Positions 9,011-19,460 of a stretch of DNA of 23,048 nucleotides are shown here, in pieces (the first letter of the stretch is position 1; each line of letters starts with the position of its first letter). The notes below the pieces were generated by a model, which was not told the origin of the DNA, searched no databases, and worked only from the letters and a program-made list of their open reading frames with translations. Origin of the DNA: Elysia marginata (lineage: Eukaryota; Mollusca; Gastropoda; Plakobranchidae); NCBI GenBank assembly GCA_019649035.1, contig BMAT01001733.1:52332-75379 (forward strand), in the 5' to 3' direction. A program made the translations under genes and the position numbers.

Positions 9011-10579
9011 GCACTGAAATATTTGTTGAAATTTTTTCGTTGTGTATTGGCGTGTTGGGGGAAATATGTAAAGTCTTGAGACTGCCTTCAGTGGTGGAAG
9101 ACAATAACCATATTTACTTCTTTGCAGGGTGGGATTGTTGTTTAAGACCTTATAATAGGTGCCAAGAAACGGCAGTCCTATAACATTCATATAAGGAAGA
9201 CTGCTTCAAAAATAAAATGTGCCTTGCATGGCTTCATGTAACATAAATCATTCGAATGGACAGCAAGTCTTGCGTGGTTCTCGGCTAAACCAGCTATGTA
9301 TCAGTATTAAATTACAGCTCCCCCCCCCCTCCCGGGTATTTTCATTTAAATGCAACAAGTCACATTTTAGCTGCATCAGTAAAAATATCATAAACACAAT
9401 CCAACTTTGTGCACGGAAAAACGATGTTCTTGTGGGTAGATCTAGGTTAGTTCTATAAACTGATTTTGATGATGCCTGCAAAAGAAAAAAGCCATAGAGA
9501 ATATTTAATTCGCAGGAAAACCACGGCCTCCTTTCATTAAAAAAAAACTTGATACATATCAATACATATCAACATTTGATCTACGTTCTCTTCAGCCTTA
9601 GGCGGTTATTGAAAAGAGGACGTACTGTTTAAATGTTCCGTACGCCTCATTAGTTGGAAGATTTCTTTCTGTGGTCTTAACCTTAGGTCTAACTCATTGT
9701 AAAATTCAGTCGTTGCCCCTGCTAAGAGTAGAATTCATTTAAAGCGCAGTCAATAAACCAAAATGCTGTGATCAACACAAAAAGCTTCTAAAAACCAATT
9801 TCTATTATAATAAGATTACGCCGGTAAAAAGTCAAAACAGGTTTGCTCCAAAATGATTTCTCAGTATCTAAAACTTTTGTTTCAAGGACTTTTATTGCTA
9901 CAACAAAAGCAAAGGTGCGAAAAAAAAACATCGCTTATGCAGACTCATTTTAGTTGGGTTTTTTTTCATATAGAATGTGTATTCGTTCTTTCAATGAGAA
10001 GTTAATGAGATCTCCTGTAAAGCACCTTTATCAGTCGCTCACTTGACTTTCTAGAAAATATAGATAAGAAATAAGAAAAAATAGTAACTAACATAACACA
10101 CACCTCGGCCTCTCAATGGAAAGACGTGAGAATAAAGGGGCGGAGAGGGAGGGGGAGAGAGAGATAGAGAGAGAGAGAGATGGAGTCGGTGCAAAAGCTG
10201 TCAAGCACGCAGCAATTTAAAAGTATGTCGTACAGTCTAATGGTTTCTCCAAACTCCATCCCATTTCTCTACATGTTCGACAAAATCATAATTAGCAGGT
10301 TTGTTTTCAAATATTTAACAGGCACGACCTGTAGGCGTGCTATATACCCCTTCAATGTTTAAATACTTACGAAATCATGTCACAGGGACACTCAGCAAGT
10401 GCGTGATTGGTGTTACCTTTAAAAAAATCAATCGCCCGTTCAAAAATTAAAATGAAACTTTAGAACTAAGCATGCCGGCCCAAAACGAATGTTGCAATAT
10501 TATCTTTCGTTTTACAGATGGCCGATTACCACATTTCATCAAGTGGGATGCAAATAATAATATACGACGTGAGACAGGG
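9011..10579. other. gene-free stretch with simple repeats
   Basis: It contains a C10 run (9320-9329), a 10-bp tandem (ATACATATCA twice, near 9552-9571) and a GA-rich tract (about 10143-10180). Open frames of 60-104 codons have no recognisable domain or splice context. A 43-codon ATG frame at 10518-10649 follows an acceptor-like TTTACAG; I could not assign it. Confidence 0.5.
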
Positions 10580-10750
10580 TGTCACGTTCCATCCAAAAAG
10601 AGCTGTGGCCATTCTTCATCGAACCACCTGGCGTATGGGGACGCCTGGTTAAAAACTCTAAGCCTCTCTATATATAAGGGCTCGCTTCTCTATCCCCCGC
10701 GCCCGTGCTGCAGACCTGCCAGATTTGGTTTCTAATTAGACCTTAATGTA
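10580..10750 (+). promoter_or_regulatory. TATA-type promoter-like segment (ECHDC1 start or solo-LTR remnant)
   Basis: A TATATATAA box lies at 10669-10677. About 30 nt further is a pyrimidine- and GC-rich segment (tctatcccccgcgcc) where initiation would be expected. A GTAAGT donor follows at 10748. A short non-coding first exon (about 10700-10747) could then splice to the acceptor at 13941 of ECHDC1. Alternatively, the TGTCACG at 10580 followed by a TATA box resembles the U3-R layout of an LTR. Sequence alone does not decide between these. Confidence 0.35.
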
Positions 10751-10876
10751 AGTTTTTCAATCATGACTTACTTCCCTCTGGATATTTTTTTAGGAATTAC
10801 TTCCCTGGTGGATATAAATTAACTTTGTTTACTTGTTGGTTCACAACTTTTGTTTACTTGACATACATATATTTTA

Positions 10877-11275
10877 TGGCGTCGTTGTCCAGTGTTAAAC
10901 ATACGTTGAATGGGTATACCCCAATGGGCAGTGAACATCTTGTTAGTGAGCTGGAGTGATGCGTTCTACCTTTTTTCTTAAGTGAGTCCAGAATGTAATT
11001 GAGTTCGCTATGGCTTGTCGGTGAACCCATTTAAAGCGCCTAGAGCATTGAACTTAATTAGGCGCTATGGGGCTGTTCCATAAACCTTGTACAAATTTTC
11101 TAAGAGTAGTTCCCCTTGAGCAATGGTGAGTTTTTTTGCTTAGATTTAGCACTAGAGTTATTCGACTAAACAATCTTGCCCAAAGAACAGTTCGCTGATG
11201 ATCCTACTTTTTGAATTTCCCACACATGAGAGATTAGTCCTGAAACAGTCCCATTTAAAGACGCTCTTTACTTAA
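10877..11275 (+). repeat. SINE copy (6801-7135 family) interrupted by a MITE
   Basis: The head GGCGTCGTTGTCCAGTG and the body (GGGCAGTGAACATCTTGT; CGGTGAACCCATTTAAAGCG) match the SINE at 6801-7135, with an internal deletion. The tail reaches GGCGCTAT at 11068, is broken by the 184-bp MITE, and resumes at 11253 with TTTAAAGACGCTCTTTA, the expected continuation. Confidence 0.75.
11069..11252 (-). mobile_element. MITE-like element, copy 2, inserted in a SINE tail
   Basis: This is 184 bp, with ends GGGGCTGTTCCA and TGAAACAGTCCC forming imperfect terminal inverted repeats. It is the inverted homologue of 1231-1412 over its entire length with scattered substitutions. AT-rich dinucleotides flank it (TAT on the left, ATT on the right), so any target duplication is very short. 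Confidence 0.85.
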
Positions 11276-13941
11276 AATAAAAAAAAACTCAACTCTTGTC
11301 AGTGCGACCAAGACCACATTAAAGTATAGCCCACAGTTTCAGGTATCATGGCAAGATTTGTGAACGCTGAATTGAATTTACTACTAAAAGGTAAATTACG
11401 ATTCTAACTGCAGGCGTCATTCGATGGATTCCTTCTTTACAGCGCATTCTGGCTTAAGAAGAGCGTGGCCTTCGCATCAGAGAATTTTTATTTTCAAAAG
11501 ATCCTTGTGTTATGAATTGCTGTACGAAAGGAAATCGTCATAACCGTGCAAACCGTAGCACACTGCTTTTAGTAGTAAAAGACAGCTACATGTCATGTCT
11601 TTCAAGATAAATCATTTTACTTTGATTTTAATAATCTTGTTTCATGAGGTACTTGGCTAGTCCAGCCCTAGTAGATTATGTTAGTTAAAAATAGAAAGAC
11701 ATTAAGGGAGGGATGAAACAAAAGTTGAGAAAAATGATGAAATAAGTGTGAGGGTGAAACCAGATGCAAATTGGATGAGTGAGCAAAGAAAAGCTGCTGC
11801 ACACTTCAAAGGATTTCATTTAGGCCTACTGAGCCAGTGATACGTTATCTCTTCTCATCCTCTGGAAATTAGTTGTATAACAAAACCTGTTTGCCTCTGT
11901 GACTAAGAAAAACTAATTAAACCATAGCTCATATCAATTTTTCATTCTTTCTTTGTTTACGATACACTTTGGGATCGAAGTCAAACAGTTTCAAATACGG
12001 CACTCTTTGTTGTACCGAGAATCATATATAATTTCCTTTGATCATGAAACTACTTGCGGTTGTGAAATCCGAATCTTTGTGTCATATGCTGACTTTATGC
12101 TTTCAAAATTTCTGGACGCTGGTTCCAGCTGATACACAATACCACCGGATAGATATGTTAAAGGTGGATAAAAGAAAACGAAGTCAGTAACCGTAATATT
12201 TGTTTGGTAATGGGCAAGGACAACGCTTGATTTCAAACAATGTTAAAAAATTAATTTATGGCTGTCATAGGTAATAAAGTACAGAAGAGACCTCCTCCCC
12301 TCTCTCTCTCTCTCTCACTCTCTCATACCCTTTTATACTCCTCTCTTCAGCATTCTATGCTTTTCTCCCTTTTTGACTCTCGCCTTTTCTCTTTATTTTT
12401 CTTAATGCTGCTCCCTTCAGTATCCCTTTTACTACTGACTGCTTTCCCCTAACTCTCTATCCCTATCTCTCCCTTTTCAATTATTTTGAGAATCTCCTGC
12501 TCTTGAAAATTAAGTCTGCATTAAGGCTTAATATAATGTGGTAGACATCACAGAGCGCTCTCATCAAAAATTTCCTCTGCCTGGCACTTGGGGTTCTTCA
12601 TATGTGGAAAGCATGGGACGGGGGTGGCAGGTGCACGTCTCAAGGAGAAGAAGAAGAAAAATATTTCTCTTAACCAAACTCTTTCAAAATAATGTCTTTC
12701 TTTTCCCCACTTGGTCATATGTCGTGTGTGTCCTGCTTTTGACGCTGTTTGGATGCCTGATCATCAGAAATGCTGCCATGGCTCTTAGTACACATCATTT
12801 TGTTTTAGTGCTGCGGGCTTGGTCACAAAGCATTTAGTGCCGTTATGGGCCTGTTATTTTTGCGCACAGTTCACACTTAATTGGAAAAAGAACTAATGTT
12901 TTTGTCTAAACTGCATTGTTGATGGGGTTTGGTACCATAGTTGGTTTTTGTGCAGTGTTCTGGAGAGATTTCTTCCACTACTTTTGTTTAGTCCTAAAAA
13001 ATCTTACGCGTGTTCGGTGTTTATACGCATAAGATCATCCGGCTTGTTACCACAGTGTGCAAACCATGTTGGTCAGTGCATGGTAATTAAGGTCAGGAAA
13101 GGGTCACTAGTCTGTTTTGAAGGTCATGAACCCGGTATTAACGAGATTCAGCGTTATGTCACCAGTAAGACTTCCAATTATTTCTATGGTATGTTATTGA
13201 CCAAATAATATTTTGTGATGCACTGGTCACAAGCTTAAATGTTGGCCTCTGTCCCTAGCAGCACTTTTCAGGCTGAGGCTTTTTAATACTACGATACTTA
13301 CTGAAACCCGCTTCATGAGGAGCACAGGTCATCGACGACTCCATGCCAGCGTACCGGGTTTGGGCTGTTGCAGTCACTCCTCTCCAGCTTCTTAGTCTCA
13401 CCAGCTTTTAGCCTGGGCGATAAATTGGCCAGCACGAAGTCTTTTCTGCCCTGCACAGTTGCATGATTTTCGCCAAATTTTATCTTTAGCTGCCTTCTTC
13501 CAAGAAAGCATAGAAATTCATTACAGCGTTTGAGACACGAACATCTTTGGTCAATCAGATGCCCTTCGCACTAAAAGCTTACGTGTCCTTAAACTGATAA
13601 TTTCCATCGGTGTAGGTGGGTTCCTGGCATCGATCACCGAGGGTAGGATTTCACCAACATGCTCAGTAATGCTTCAATCTTGCGGTTTTATGGGATTTAA
13701 AGTTGCGCCTTTGAGATAAAATGAGTTTTACAGTATTCTTTGTATGGCCTTGGAACTATTTGAACTTCGGCCTTTGAAAGTTTGATATTGGCCTACTCTA
13801 GCATAGATTCCTTGCGGTCTAAAGATAACCATAAGATCTGCGGGAACTTTCCAACATAGGTGCCAAAAGATTATTTAAACGTCTTTGCTTGTAGCTCTAT
13901 CAATGGTTACTTACTCCTCTTTTTTTTTATTTTATCCCCAG
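11276..13941. other. gene-free stretch, probably upstream or first intron of ECHDC1
   Basis: No supported coding exon. It holds a (CT)n tract at 12300-12324 inside a pyrimidine-rich stretch (about 12280-12480), a GAA-rich patch near 12643-12660, and a less AT-rich segment at about 13300-13440 that may be a decayed repeat but that I could not identify. The right end is T-rich and finishes CCCCAG at 13941, a 3' splice site. Open frames of 60-100 codons look random. Confidence 0.5.
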
Positions 13942-14005
13942 AGGTTCATCTACTTAGAAGTCAACATGGCCCTCGTGCGCAAAAGCAACGCCATCTGCAG
14001 AAGAG
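13942..14005 (+). other. ECHDC1: ECHDC1 exon with start codon (40 nt coding)
   Basis: The exon is bounded by TTTTATCCCCAG (ending 13941) and the donor GAG|GTCAGC (14006). It encodes MALVRKSNAICRR plus one base. The basic, acid-free N-terminus resembles a weak mitochondrial presequence, but the family is regarded as cytosolic. The upstream part of the exon has no in-frame stop, so a longer N-terminus cannot be excluded. Confidence 0.65.
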
Positions 14006-17000
14006 GTCAGCGATATTTTCCTCATGTTTTCTAGATTGAATCCTTTCGGTTGTACATTTCAACAACCAATACTTATGTGTAACATGTATTAATTTTTGTC
14101 TTTAAAATCGTATCTATCGTGGGTAAACTGATAACTTGAAAAAATCACTTCAAAAGGTCCTTTCAAAACCAATGTAACTGTTAGAGGGCGTAGTAAATCT
14201 GACCAGTGACATGATAATAACTAGATGCTCAATCTGTTGCTGTGTTTAATTTTCATGCGTCTTGCTACGACAGTGTGATGTAGAGGTAGAGGTGATAACC
14301 GTTGGTCTGCAGTACTTCTTCCAGATTAGTATCAATAATAATAATTTGTATGTTTTAGCTCGAACACGCCAGCCTCCCGTTATAAAAAAGCAAAGTGCTG
14401 CAACTGAATACGATGTCGTAACAAAATGCCAAAAAGAAGGAAATTGTCTCAAGTGAACGACAAATAAATGAAAAGGTGCACAACATATGGATATTGCCGC
14501 ATATCCCTTTGACCGTGTGCATACTTTTTGTTTTAAAAACTGCAAAGATTTTAGAGTCCATGTATTGTGCTTATTTTTCGGCATCGGCTTGCTGCAGCCG
14601 CATCAAAATTTTTTTTAATTTCAGATAATAATGCGCCCCTCGCACCAGGCCCCCACTCTATTCGTTAATAAGTCTTTAAAATGCTATAACTGAGGTTAGG
14701 TGGGCTGACTTTCAATCAGCAAGCGCTGCGTGGGCTGCAGTCCACGTTGAGCAGAACAGACCAATGTAACCACTTACCAGTACCAGGATTAAAGAGTCTA
14801 ATCTGAATGCTTAAATGCCCATCCCAAAAACGTTTAACGCCGATACGACATAGCAACCGTCCTCCATTGTATCTTATGCGTTCTTATTGTTACGATAAGC
14901 GAGGACATTTTAAGGTTACACTATATCTAATGACAAGTAAAAAATAAAGCTGAAGGGAGTGAGGACAACGCACAATGTTCAATATGATTACGAATATTGT
15001 ACAAGCCCATCTCAAATAACATTTCCCCTTTACATTATCTAATGAAAATAATAATACAGGGAAAGCTTGGTATCAGCTTACTTAGTTATATATACATACA
15101 AGTACACTGGTGTAGAATTTCACGATATTTTATTCGAATTAAAATTTGCCTTTTCAGGGCTTTTGCTACACAAAATAGGCTGAATATTTTTCTGGGCGAA
15201 ATTGGAAACGTAGATTATACCTTGTGTAGCATTTTCTGGCCTTGTATTGCAGAAAATACAATTATACCTCCCCATCTCATCTATCCATCTTTCTCTCTAT
15301 CTATCTACCTGTCCGCCTGTCTGTCTATCTATCTACATATACCTAGCTGGTTAGCTAACTATCTATCTATTTATCTGTCTATCTACCTATCAATTTATGC
15401 ACTACATATAAGACGCACAGTAAAGTTGAACATAAACGAAACTTTTATGTTTAGCGGATGGAAATTTTTTCTTTTTTTTTTTTTTTCTTTTTTGCAATCT
15501 TTTAAAATAATTTTTAGTTTTCAGTCATTTTTTTAAGTTTGCAATTATAATTGTAAGGAAAATTTTTGTTCGTTCAGCTGCACTCTTTGCAATTTTAACC
15601 CATTACCTTGTTTTCACAGTAATGAAAACTCTTCAGCCCTTGAGCTCAGCAGTTGCCCCCAGTGGACCTGAGAGTTCCCAGGCCCAGGCACAGTGTGGTG
15701 ATAGACAGGCGTACGGCTGGGTCTCCAGCAGAAGTCTTCACGGCTTCAAGAGGCCCAACTTGCATGTGATCAGAAATCAGCTGGCCAGGTTTGAAGGCGG
15801 GTCGGTCGATCTGGAGAAGAACAGTGACAACGGCATCGCTATTCTCACACTCAACAACCCTCGGAGAATGAACTCAATGACAGGTTGGGACTTTGTCCTG
15901 TCGAAAATTACTGAGCGTTCGTGACCTTTGTCTCTCTCTCTCTTTCTCTCTCACTACCATAACAACTGTCCCTTTATTTCTGTCCATCATTCTATCTGCA
16001 TGTATATAGTTAGTTGATGCCCGTCCGCTGCGACGTCGACTGATGTCTCTGCCTGGGCTGATCTGTATATTGCAGTCGGATCTGTTCTGTGCTATGTCGC
16101 GAAGGTGGTCAAGGTCATTAATTGAATGTAATCTAGTTGGCCAGTGATCGTTGTTGTGACTCTTGAGGTCTCGTCGGAGTGTAGTAACAATCGATGTTTT
16201 TGGTCGGCCTCGTTGTTTGCTTCCCTCCATCTTGAAGTATTTAGTCATTGCAACGTTGGGTGGTGTATTGATGGTCTGTCTTAAAATATGACCGAAAAGT
16301 CGCCATCGCGCTACGAGAATGGTTAAAAATATGGGGTTTTCACCGTTCTTCTGATGTATATATCTACCTAAAAATATTGTATCGATTTGTCTATCATAGT
16401 GTCGTAGTCCAAGAGTAAAAACTCGGCTTTCGGACCAACAGATCGGGGGGAGGGGGATCAAATTCTGGGTCTGCAAGACGGCGGTTAGTCTTTAAAAAAG
16501 TTCTTTTCCTCGGTTCACTCAGGCATCAAATGACTGCTAGCAGTGAAAGATTTAGAATGTGGGAGTGATACCATGCTCTGATGCCTATCTTAAGTTTGTG
16601 TCCAGAAGGTGTATTCGTTGAGATGGCTTATTATGGAAACCGTATACGTTTCAATCGCTTTGAGCTTTTAAAATGATGTAGCACTATTATAACATACCAG
16701 AATAATTTTTTTTTTCTAGTATTAAACTGTTGTTTTGTTCTGGGTTTTTTTTTCGCAGAAAGTTAGTGTTTGGTTTTTAGTATTTCAAATACATGTAACC
16801 TGTAAAATTAGTTCAGTGTGTAAAATTAGCTCAGTGAAGCTTGGTTACATAAAAAAGTGCATGTGTAGGAGAAAGAACGCACTATATACATCTAAGTTAT
16901 AACTCATATTTGAGCACATCATTTGAAATAGACTTTTGCTAATTTACTTTAAAATCTTTGAGGCCATTGCAAAATGAACTTTTTATTTGTTTCTTATAAT

Positions 17001-17830
17001 AATTTGTGAGTGGCACTACTTACTGCGGCAGCTATTTCTCACCACTAACAATTTTAAGGTCTCAATAGTAGTAATGTATAACACTTAAAGTACCAGTACA
17101 TAATTATTGGCCCTTATTTATTCATTTTTGTGTTACCGCTGTTTACGCAGGAAAAATGATGGTGGACATGGCGGACAAAGTGAGTGAGCTGGAAGAGTGG
17201 CATGAAGGCAAAGCACTCATCATGCGGGGAGCTGATGGCAATCTCTGCACAGGTGGGGATCTCACGTTTGTGCGTAAAGCTCTGCACTACGGTGAGGAAA
17301 TGGCGGCCTACCAACACGACACTCTCACACGTCTGCTGAACCTGCCACTCATTAGCGTGGCTCTCGTGCAGGGTCACACTCTAGGGGGAGGGGCGGAGCT
17401 TTCCACAGCTTGCGACTTCCGAGTCATGTCGAGCTCAGCAAAGATCGGTTTTGTGCAGATCAAGATGGGTCTGAGCACCGCCTGGGGGGCCGCCACAAGG
17501 CTCACGCGGCTGCTGGGACGGCGCAAGGCTATTGATTTGTTGTGTTCTGCAAAGATCTTGCTCCCTGATGCAGCCCTGAGGGAAGGTCTTGTAGACTATA
17601 TCCTACCGAGAGGGAGCGAAGATGAACTGGAAGAGACAACCCAATGGCTACTGAGGAATCTGTGCGCCTACGACACCAACATCACGCGAGTGGTAAAATC
17701 TTTGGTGGTCAGCGCTGAGCTTAGTATGGATCACTATCAAGCTCTGGACGCCGAGAGAAAGCTCTTTGGTCAGACGTGGGGTGGGCCAGTACAAAGGAAG
17801 ATGCTTGAAGCAAACGTGAAGCACAAATAA
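13966..17830 (+). CDS. ECHDC1: ethylmalonyl-CoA decarboxylase (ECHDC1), crotonase superfamily, spliced
   Basis: CDS is join(13966..14005,15620..15883,17151..17830), 327 aa. ECHDC1 is a cytosolic metabolite-repair enzyme that decarboxylates ethylmalonyl-CoA, a side product of acetyl-CoA carboxylase, and to some extent methylmalonyl-CoA. The sequence shows the family's HGF...GGSVDL...ILTLNNP entry (about residues 53-95), the first oxyanion-hole loop CTGGDL (134-139), the second GHTLGGGAEL (176-185), and the conserved C-terminal WGGP. Glu184 is kept. The position of the second catalytic Glu of true enoyl-CoA hydratases is Gln204, consistent with a non-hydratase. The start ATG sits in AACATGG, a strong context. 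Exon 1 extends the frame only through phase-1 joining (G + TA = Val14). An alternative start at Met15 would also keep the whole enzyme core. Length is close to the vertebrate protein. Family call firm; exon 1 less so. Confidence 0.92.
14006..15619 (+). other. ECHDC1 intron, 1614 nt
   Basis: GT at 14006, TTTTCACAG ending at 15619. It contains the TATC microsatellite and T-rich tracts near 15472-15535. Open frames of 64-179 codons, including the one across the TATC tract, are artefacts of repeats or low complexity. Confidence 0.7.
15285..15391. repeat. impure (TATC)n/(TCTG)n tetranucleotide microsatellite
   Basis: Runs of TATC, TACC and TGTC units over about 100 nt, interrupted near 15337-15357 and resuming. 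Explains the I/Y/L/S-rich open frame here. Confidence 0.9.
15620..15883 (+). other. ECHDC1: ECHDC1 coding exon 2
   Basis: 264 nt. The acceptor is TTCACAG|TA and the donor is ACAG|GTTGGG at 15884. It enters with two bases completing a Val codon and leaves with one base (phase 1). It encodes a Ser/Gln-rich N-terminal segment and the start of the crotonase fold (GGSVDLEK ... ILTLNNPRRMNSMTG). Confidence 0.88.
16020..16345 (-). mobile_element. non-LTR retrotransposon ORF2 C-terminal relic
   Basis: A 200-codon open frame on the minus strand (16476-15874) contains, at residues about 57-104, ARWRLFGHILRQ ... QRGRPKTSIVTTLRRDL. This matches the conserved region just after reverse transcriptase in many animal non-LTR retrotransposons (W-x-GH-x-LR ... 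RGRPK). A RDIAQNRSD segment follows, also typical of such C-termini. The catalytic RT core is absent, so it is a 5'-truncated, inactive copy. The family cannot be named with confidence. Confidence 0.75.
16399..16685 (+). repeat. old diverged tRNA-SINE copy (6801-7135 family)
   Basis: The head GTGTCGTAGTCCAAGAGT and ACTCGGCTTTCGG match the 6801-7135 SINE. Body matches follow (GGTTAGTCTTTAAAAAAG; TTCACTCAGGCATCAAATGA; GGGAGTGATACC). The tail TTTCAATCGCTTTGAGCTTT is a diverged AAGCGC...GAGCAC tail. It is substantially mutated, so it is the oldest recognisable copy here. Confidence 0.7.
16801..16836. repeat. 18-bp tandem duplication
   Basis: TGTAAAATTAGTTCAGTG is followed directly by TGTAAAATTAGCTCAGTG, a single mismatch. 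Intronic, no function suggested. Confidence 0.9.
17151..17830 (+). other. ECHDC1: ECHDC1 terminal coding exon 3
   Basis: 680 nt from the acceptor TTTACGCAG|GA to TAA at 17828-17830. It carries both oxyanion-hole loops and the whole C-terminal part of the enzyme in one exon. It is markedly more GC-rich than the surrounding DNA. Confidence 0.92.
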
Positions 17831-18336
17831 GTATAAAAAATGGTGTAAGATAATTTCAAAGTATGCATAGCAGATCCTTACTTCAACCATTTGTACTGTA
17901 ACAATGGGTACCAAATATGAATTATGAAGGGCCGAAAGTTGCTGATGATGGAAAGCCTTGAGCAGTGGTATGTGAAAATAATTGTATAGAGCGATGCTGC
18001 CTAATCATCTACTTGACTGGACATAAAAAATTTGGACATTTGCTTTATTTGGAGAAGATAAACTTTTTGGACTGCTTTTTATCACATACTGCTCGACTAA
18101 TCTAATTTTGTTTAGGGGCCTACATATTGCCTCAGTAGTGAAAGTTACATGCACTGTCGTAGAATCGCTCTGTAACTGCTTTACAAATTGCAGGGAAACT
18201 AAGAGATCCGGTCGCTGTTATTTGATATGGGAGAGTTTATTTCTTGTTGTTTTTATCTTTATAAGGACGAAACAAGATTAATTATTAAACACATTTTAAC
18301 TCTATTCATATCGCAATAAGACTGATCAGAAATTAA

Positions 18337-18463
18337 AATAAACCTCTTAAAATCTTTCTTACGATAGAAAGCAGCTTTCATTATGTATATAAAATGCAGA
18401 CTGATTTGGACATTCTCTCCCTTGTTGGTATTAATAATGAAGATGATTTGAAAGCACAATAAA
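18337..18463 (+). terminator. candidate poly(A) signals for ECHDC1
   Basis: AATAAA occurs at 18337-18342 and again at 18458-18463. Both are downstream of the stop at 17830, and I saw no earlier canonical hexamer. They imply a 3'UTR of roughly 520-650 nt. Confidence 0.5.
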
Positions 18464-18479
18464 ACACTTAACAGTGAAT

Positions 18480-19460
18480 AAGTATCTAATATTTTAGAAA
18501 ATTTTAGCCATTCTCCCTGTGTGGTAAACTGGCACAGAAGATTAAATTTTGTTTCGGATCATGCATTTTAGATTTATTTTGCAAATAGACCTACTAACAA
18601 GCGAGTTATGATACAAATTTTCAAGTTTCATTCTACAATTTTTCAAAGTTCGAATATAGAACTCGTAAACAAGATCCGAAAATTTTTTCTGTCAAGAAGT
18701 CGTGAAACAAAATTCAATAAATATCATTTCGACCCAATCTTTGAGCTCATCGAGGCACAAGTAAAATAAACGCTGGCAATCATGAACGGCAAAGGAAGGT
18801 ATTTAAAGAATTTGGTCAGGTACTCATTGCGATGGTTTCGTGCTTCTTCGCGTAGGAGTCCTGATACAGTTGGGTCAATACATGTACAGACCTGCCACTC
18901 CTCAAAATGGTAAATAAGTACGACTGAGCTAAAAAAAAATTATTTAACCAGGGTTAAAAATCTGTTTGACCAGTACCGGTACTCACAAACTCTAGTCCTT
19001 TTTTTTAGTAACAGTACTAGCAGCAAGGTTTTTTTGCGGCCGTCTTGATTAAATTTTTTAAAGAAGTAAACGTAGGCATGTAGAAGTTTCAACGAATACC
19101 CTGCTCCATATAATACAGTAAGATAAACCCAATGTAAAACACATGTATTTTGATACATGTAGTAACAACACAATTTTCAGATTATTGAAAAATAAACTAG
19201 ACAAAAACTGGGAAATCAACAGTGATATTTGCCAAGCAGTAAAAATCTTCATTTCGTAGTGAAAGTCAGAAATTCTGTACTTCCTAACAATTTGTCGGAA
19301 AAATCTGTATAATACTGATTTAATCTGTATGAGCGGCAGCTCTGCATAAATTTTTTAGAAAACCAGCACCTTTGTAAACGAGAGGTTCGTTATCATACAT
19401 GTGTAAAGCAAAATTAATGTGCACTCGCAAAAGTAGGTTTTAAACCCTTTGTACATGTAT
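18480..19460. other. gene-free AT-rich intergenic stretch
   Basis: No domain, splice-flanked exon or recognised repeat was found. Minus-strand open frames of 64-77 codons are F/L/K-rich composition effects. Confidence 0.5.

Larger units (their letters stand above)
15884..17150 (+). other. ECHDC1 intron, 1267 nt
   Basis: GT at 15884, TTTACGCAG ending at 17150. It contains a CT tract (15931-15952), an antisense LINE relic, an old SINE and an 18-bp tandem repeat at 16801-16836. Confidence 0.88.

Noticed and set aside
12538-12837. 99-codon open frame with a hydrophobic C-terminal half
   Set aside because: No ATG-context, domain or exon signals. A GAA patch explains the R-rich run.
13300-13440. 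Coding exon or retroelement fragment on the minus strand
   Set aside because: Less AT-rich than its surroundings, but no motif or open frame I can name. Left as an unidentified possible relic.
14997-15536. 179-codon open frame on the + strand
   Set aside because: Intronic and generated by the TATC microsatellite and a poly-T region.
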